A DNA stretch of 7,816 nt from Paralcaligenes sp039935015 (GTDB lineage: Bacteria; Pseudomonadota; Gammaproteobacteria; Burkholderiales; Burkholderiaceae_B): positions 1-7,816 of the forward strand of contig JBDTLC010000082.1 in NCBI GenBank assembly GCA_039935015.1, in the 5' to 3' direction. The notes under the pieces were generated by a model. It saw only the letters and a list, made by a program, of their open reading frames with translations, had not been told where the DNA came from and made no database searches. The position numbers and the translations under genes were made by a program. Shown here piece by piece: positions 6,301 to 7,816 of this stretch (its first letter is position 1; the number at the start of each line of letters is the position of its first letter).

Positions 6301-7499
6301 CCGAGCAAGTGGCCGTGCAACGTGACGAGCTGACTTTGAAGGCTTTGTTTTCCGAGGAAGCCGGCGCCGTGATTCAGGTTCTGCGCACCGAGCGAGATGC
6401 GGTGATGCAGGTCTTGCGCGAAGCGGGTCTGTCGGCGCACAGCCATGTGCTGGGTGGTTTGAACGACAAGGACGAAATTCAGATCTTTCGCGATGGGAAG
6501 TGCATTTATCAACACGAACGTTTTGATCTTGGGCAGCAATGGAGCGAAGTCAGCCGTCAGATTGCCTCGCGTCGCGACAATCCCGAGTGCGCGAAGGAAG
6601 AGTTCGAAACCTGGCAGAACATGGACGATCTGGGCTTGACCCCACACGTTGCGTTCGACCCGCAGGATGATATTGCTGCGCCGTTTATAGCCAAAGGTTT
6701 GCGCCCGCGCGTGGCGATTTTGCGCGAACAGGGTTGCAATAGTCAGGTGGAGATAGCCTGGGCGTTTGACAAGGCCGGATTTGAATCATGGGACGTGCAC
6801 ATGACGGATTTATTGTCCGGACGGGTTCGCCTGGCCGACGTGCACGGTTTGGTGGCTGTGGGTGGATTCAGCTATGGCGACGTGTTGGGCGCTGGTGAAG
6901 GGTGGGCGCGTACCATACGTTTCAATCAACTACTGGCGGACCAGTTTGCAGCGTATTTTGCGCGCAATGACACGTTTGCGCTAGGTGTGTGTAATGGCTG
7001 CCAGATGATGGCCGCATTGTCTGACATGATACCGGGCGCTCGTCACTGGCCGCGTTTCACGCGCAACGTGTCCGAACAATACGAGGCGCGACTGTCTATG
7101 GTGGAGATCGCCGACTCGCCGTCGCTGTTCATGCGTGGCATGGCCGGCACGCGCGTCCCGGTTGCGGTGGCGCACGGCGAAGGCTACGCCAACTTCGAGC
7201 GGCAAGGCGATCTCGACAAAGTGCATAGTGTGCTTAATTTTGTTGATAATAGCGGGCAGCGCACTGAACGATACCCCTATAATCCTAACGGCAGTCCGCA
7301 GGGCTTGACCGGAGCGACGACGGCCGACGGCCGATTTACGGTGCTGATGCCTCATCCCGAGCGCGTCACGCGCAATGTCATGCTGTCGTGGTCACCCGGA
7401 CGCTGGGGCGAGCACGATACGGGCGGCGAAAACACCAGCCACGGCGGCTATAGCCCATGGATGCAGATGTTCCGCAACGCCAGGGTCTGGCTGGGCTAA
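3366..7499 (+). CDS. purL: Phosphoribosylformylglycinamidine (FGAM) synthase, large single-chain type
   Basis: 1377 residues from GTG 3366. This cytosolic enzyme converts FGAR, glutamine and ATP to FGAM in de novo purine synthesis. The frame extends to TTG 3348, but GTG gives the family-like N-terminus NFIQHFSGSSVLSSFR; neither start has a clear Shine-Dalgarno. Domains in order: N-terminal PurS-like domain (about 1-170); first AIRS-like synthetase half with FAQANSEHCRHK (220-231), KVETHNHPTA (from 309) and NEAQERYVLAV (from 559); a long linker (about 600-645); second synthetase half with GKDSLSM (from 824) and YHDRSDGG (from 933); and a C-terminal class I glutamine amidotransferase domain starting near 1116. 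The latter has GGFSYGDVLGAGEGWA (from 1166), nucleophile Cys1209 in GVCNGCQMM and the catalytic pair His1330/Glu1332 in MPHPERV. All catalytic landmarks are intact. It is about 80 residues longer than E. coli PurL (1295), and part of the excess is the linker carrying the palindromic repeat. guaB follows after 45 bases. Confidence 0.97.
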   Translation: MNFIQHFSGSSVLSSFRRERLLKRFVRLGLPVSDIHGQYEHYVWSEAALSELERARVATLLDYGEPQLLRQGDVHSLVLRVFPRLGTVSPWASKASDIAHNCGLPTVRRIERGVRYVVSPNHGLLGTKHISAEHLEQIAACLHDRMTETVVDVAFDGAGLFASLPGKPVQTVDMLANGQAALQDANLSLGLALSEDEIDYLNQAFAQLGRNPTDVELMMFAQANSEHCRHKIFNAQWVIDATPQSHTLFGMIRATHEAQPKGTVVAYSDNAAVMEGGPAQQFYPAAPAEGADAPLAYAHSRAVMHTLMKVETHNHPTAIAPFPGAATGAGGEIRDEGATGRGSKPKAGLTGFTVSNLRFEDALEPWEDNPYGSPDRIANALDIMIEGPIGAAAFNNEFGRPNLLGYFRTYEQTVGAIRWGYHKPIMIAGGLGVIDARLTHKDPIPAGALLIQLGGPGMRIGMGGGAASSMSAGANSAELDFDSVQRGNPEIERRAQEVIDRCWQQGSTNPVLAIHDVGAGGLSNAFPELVNDAGRGAIFELQRVHVEESGLSAAEIWSNEAQERYVLAVLPQDLARFDAIAQRERCPYAVVGVATEERTLRVTQGEGLPEVAAVADANVAAAPVAATNGGSPEDAARGAVPKSAIRPVDLPIDVILGKPPRMTRDVRRLPGVNAPVDLTVMTLDDAVQRVLRHPTVASKSFLITIGDRTVGGLTSRDQMVGPWQVPVADCAVTLADFEGVRGEAMSMGERTPLAVIDAPASGRMAVAEALTNLVASDVRDIKDIKLSANWMAACGVDGQDAALYDTVFAVSAWCRQLGLSIPVGKDSLSMRTSWGDAEAAREVIAPVSLIVTAFAPVADVRATLTAQLRTDAGETVLILIDLGRGRHRLGGSILAQVFNQVGRTVPDMDEPESLLAFFNVIRQLAGTGQILAYHDRSDGGLLATVCEMAFAGHVGVSINLDMLTIDPHASDWGDYKIRTEQVAVQRDELTLKALFSEEAGAVIQVLRTERDAVMQVLREAGLSAHSHVLGGLNDKDEIQIFRDGKCIYQHERFDLGQQWSEVSRQIASRRDNPECAKEEFETWQNMDDLGLTPHVAFDPQDDIAAPFIAKGLRPRVAILREQGCNSQVEIAWAFDKAGFESWDVHMTDLLSGRVRLADVHGLVAVGGFSYGDVLGAGEGWARTIRFNQLLADQFAAYFARNDTFALGVCNGCQMMAALSDMIPGARHWPRFTRNVSEQYEARLSMVEIADSPSLFMRGMAGTRVPVAVAHGEGYANFERQGDLDKVHSVLNFVDNSGQRTERYPYNPNGSPQGLTGATTADGRFTVLMPHPERVTRNVMLSWSPGRWGEHDTGGENTSHGGYSPWMQMFRNARVWLG
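5220..5244 (+). repeat. Palindromic repeat element, copy B (inside purL)
   Basis: Arms GGCAGCC (5225-5231) and GGCTGCC (5237-5243) flank the 5-base loop CCTGT, with left flank GTGGC. It matches the intergenic copy at 822-846 at 23 of 25 positions. The element begins exactly on a codon boundary and encodes VAAAPVAA (residues 619-626), in an Ala/Pro-rich linker between the two synthetase halves of PurL. There is no T-tract after it (ACAAACGG follows), so it should not terminate purL transcription, although the hairpin could still form in the mRNA. Confidence 0.7.
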
Positions 7500-7514
7500 G
7501 CTTTAACATCAGCG

Positions 7515-7520
7515 TATAAT
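7515..7520 (+). promoter_or_regulatory. guaB: -10 box of guaB promoter
   Basis: A perfect TATAAT lies 16 bases after the purL stop codon and 25 bases before the guaB ATG, predicting transcription start near 7527 and an untranslated leader of under 20 bases. The -35 region would fall on the last codons and stop of purL (about 7491-7497, CTGGGCT) and is a poor match to TTGACA, so an activator or a weak basal promoter is possible. guaB may also be read through from purL, since no terminator is visible between them. Confidence 0.6.
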
Positions 7521-7532
7521 CTTGCTTTGCTC

Positions 7533-7536
7533 GGAG
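7533..7536 (+). promoter_or_regulatory. guaB: Ribosome binding site of guaB
   Basis: GGAG ends 8 bases before ATG 7545. It fixes the guaB start and is the clearest Shine-Dalgarno in the window. Confidence 0.75.
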
Positions 7537-7544
7537 CTATTTTC

Positions 7545-7816
7545 ATGCGTCTCATTAAAAAAGCGCTCACCTTCGACGATGTGTTGTTGGTTCCCGCCTA
7601 TTCCGAGGTTTTGCCTCGCGACACGCACCTTGCCACTCAACTGACCCGCGCCATTACGCTGAATATTCCCTTGGTTTCGGCCGCGATGGATACCGTGACA
7701 GAGTCGCGCCTGGCCATTGCCATGGCGCAAGAGGGCGGCATAGGCATCATTCATAAAAATATGACGGCCGACAATCAGGCCCGGGAAGTGTCGCGTGTAA
7801 AACGCCACGAATTCGG
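7545..7816 (+). CDS. guaB: Inosine-5'-monophosphate dehydrogenase, N-terminal part
   Basis: The gene runs off the right edge; 90 codons are visible. IMP dehydrogenase oxidises IMP to XMP with NAD+, the committed step of GMP synthesis, in the cytosol. The visible part reads MRLIKKALTFDDVLLVPAYS, then LNIPLVSAAMDTVTE (residues 39-53) and AQEGGIGIIHKNM (61-73), which are hallmark N-terminal beta/alpha-barrel segments of GuaB and closely resemble E. coli GuaB. The CBS domains, catalytic cysteine loop and C-terminal barrel half lie beyond the window. ATG 7545 is supported by GGAG 8 bases upstream and by the family N-terminus. It lies 45 bases after purL, so two purine genes are adjacent. GMP reductase (guaC) shares the barrel fold, but the overall wording fits GuaB. 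Confidence 0.96.
   Translation, partial: MRLIKKALTFDDVLLVPAYSEVLPRDTHLATQLTRAITLNIPLVSAAMDTVTESRLAIAMAQEGGIGIIHKNMTADNQAREVSRVKRHEF

Noticed and set aside
5397..6647. Minus-strand ORF of 416 codons opposite purL
   Set aside because: It lies entirely antisense to the conserved second half of PurL. Its translation is rich in His, Arg and Gln with no recognisable domain, as expected of a mirror frame of GC-biased coding sequence.
6996..7003. GGCTGCCA half-arm of the palindromic element in the PurL glutaminase motif
   Set aside because: Only one arm is present, with no partner arm or shared flanks, and the bases are dictated by the conserved Asn-Gly-Cys-Gln codons.
1..7816. Search for CRISPR arrays, tRNA genes, insertion sequences, att sites and phage or defence genes
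   Set aside because: No spaced direct repeats, tRNA-like cloverleaf, transposase or integrase motifs, or defence domains were seen; nearly all DNA is accounted for by housekeeping genes.

Overview
The window looks like chromosomal housekeeping DNA from a betaproteobacterium, most likely Burkholderiales/Alcaligenaceae (Bordetella, Pusillimonas or Achromobacter-like). This is inferred from the protein sequences (the GreB N-terminus, PurL and PHP-protein character), from a fairly high GC content judged by eye, and from AT-rich -10 boxes set in GC-rich DNA. No database search was possible.

Layout, all genes on the + strand. (1) Positions 1-737 hold the C-terminal catalytic domain of a 2-oxoacid dehydrogenase E2 acyltransferase, best read as the branched-chain keto acid type. 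It is cut by the left edge. (2) Positions 738-910 are a 173-base intergenic region with two stem-loops; the second is followed by T-tracts and looks like a Rho-independent terminator. (3) A compact run of three genes follows: an alpha/beta hydrolase (911-1834), a PHP-domain phosphoesterase of the 3',5'-nucleotide phosphatase/RNase AM family (1895-2746) and transcript cleavage factor GreB (2760-3311). Gaps are 60 and 13 bases, so they are probably co-transcribed. (4) After 54 bases comes a full-length large-type PurL, FGAM synthetase (best start GTG 3366, end 7499). (5) A good -10 box and Shine-Dalgarno precede guaB, IMP dehydrogenase (7545 to the right edge, partial).

Functionally the right half is purine biosynthesis: PurL makes an early intermediate and GuaB commits IMP to GMP. 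The middle holds a nucleotide-processing phosphoesterase and a transcription elongation factor. The left end is branched-chain amino acid catabolism, closed off by the terminator.

I found no phage, transposon, CRISPR array, toxin-antitoxin or defence system. The most unusual signal is a palindromic 25-base element present twice with 23 of 25 bases identical. One copy (822-846) forms the intergenic terminator. The other (5220-5244) lies in frame inside purL, within a linker about 34 residues longer than that of E. coli PurL. This may be a dispersed palindromic element that serves both as a terminator and as protein-coding sequence. Lesser points are a 12-codon leader ORF ending in a GTGA overlap with the purL start, homopolymer tracts in greB and the hydrolase, and an extra segment in the hydrolase.
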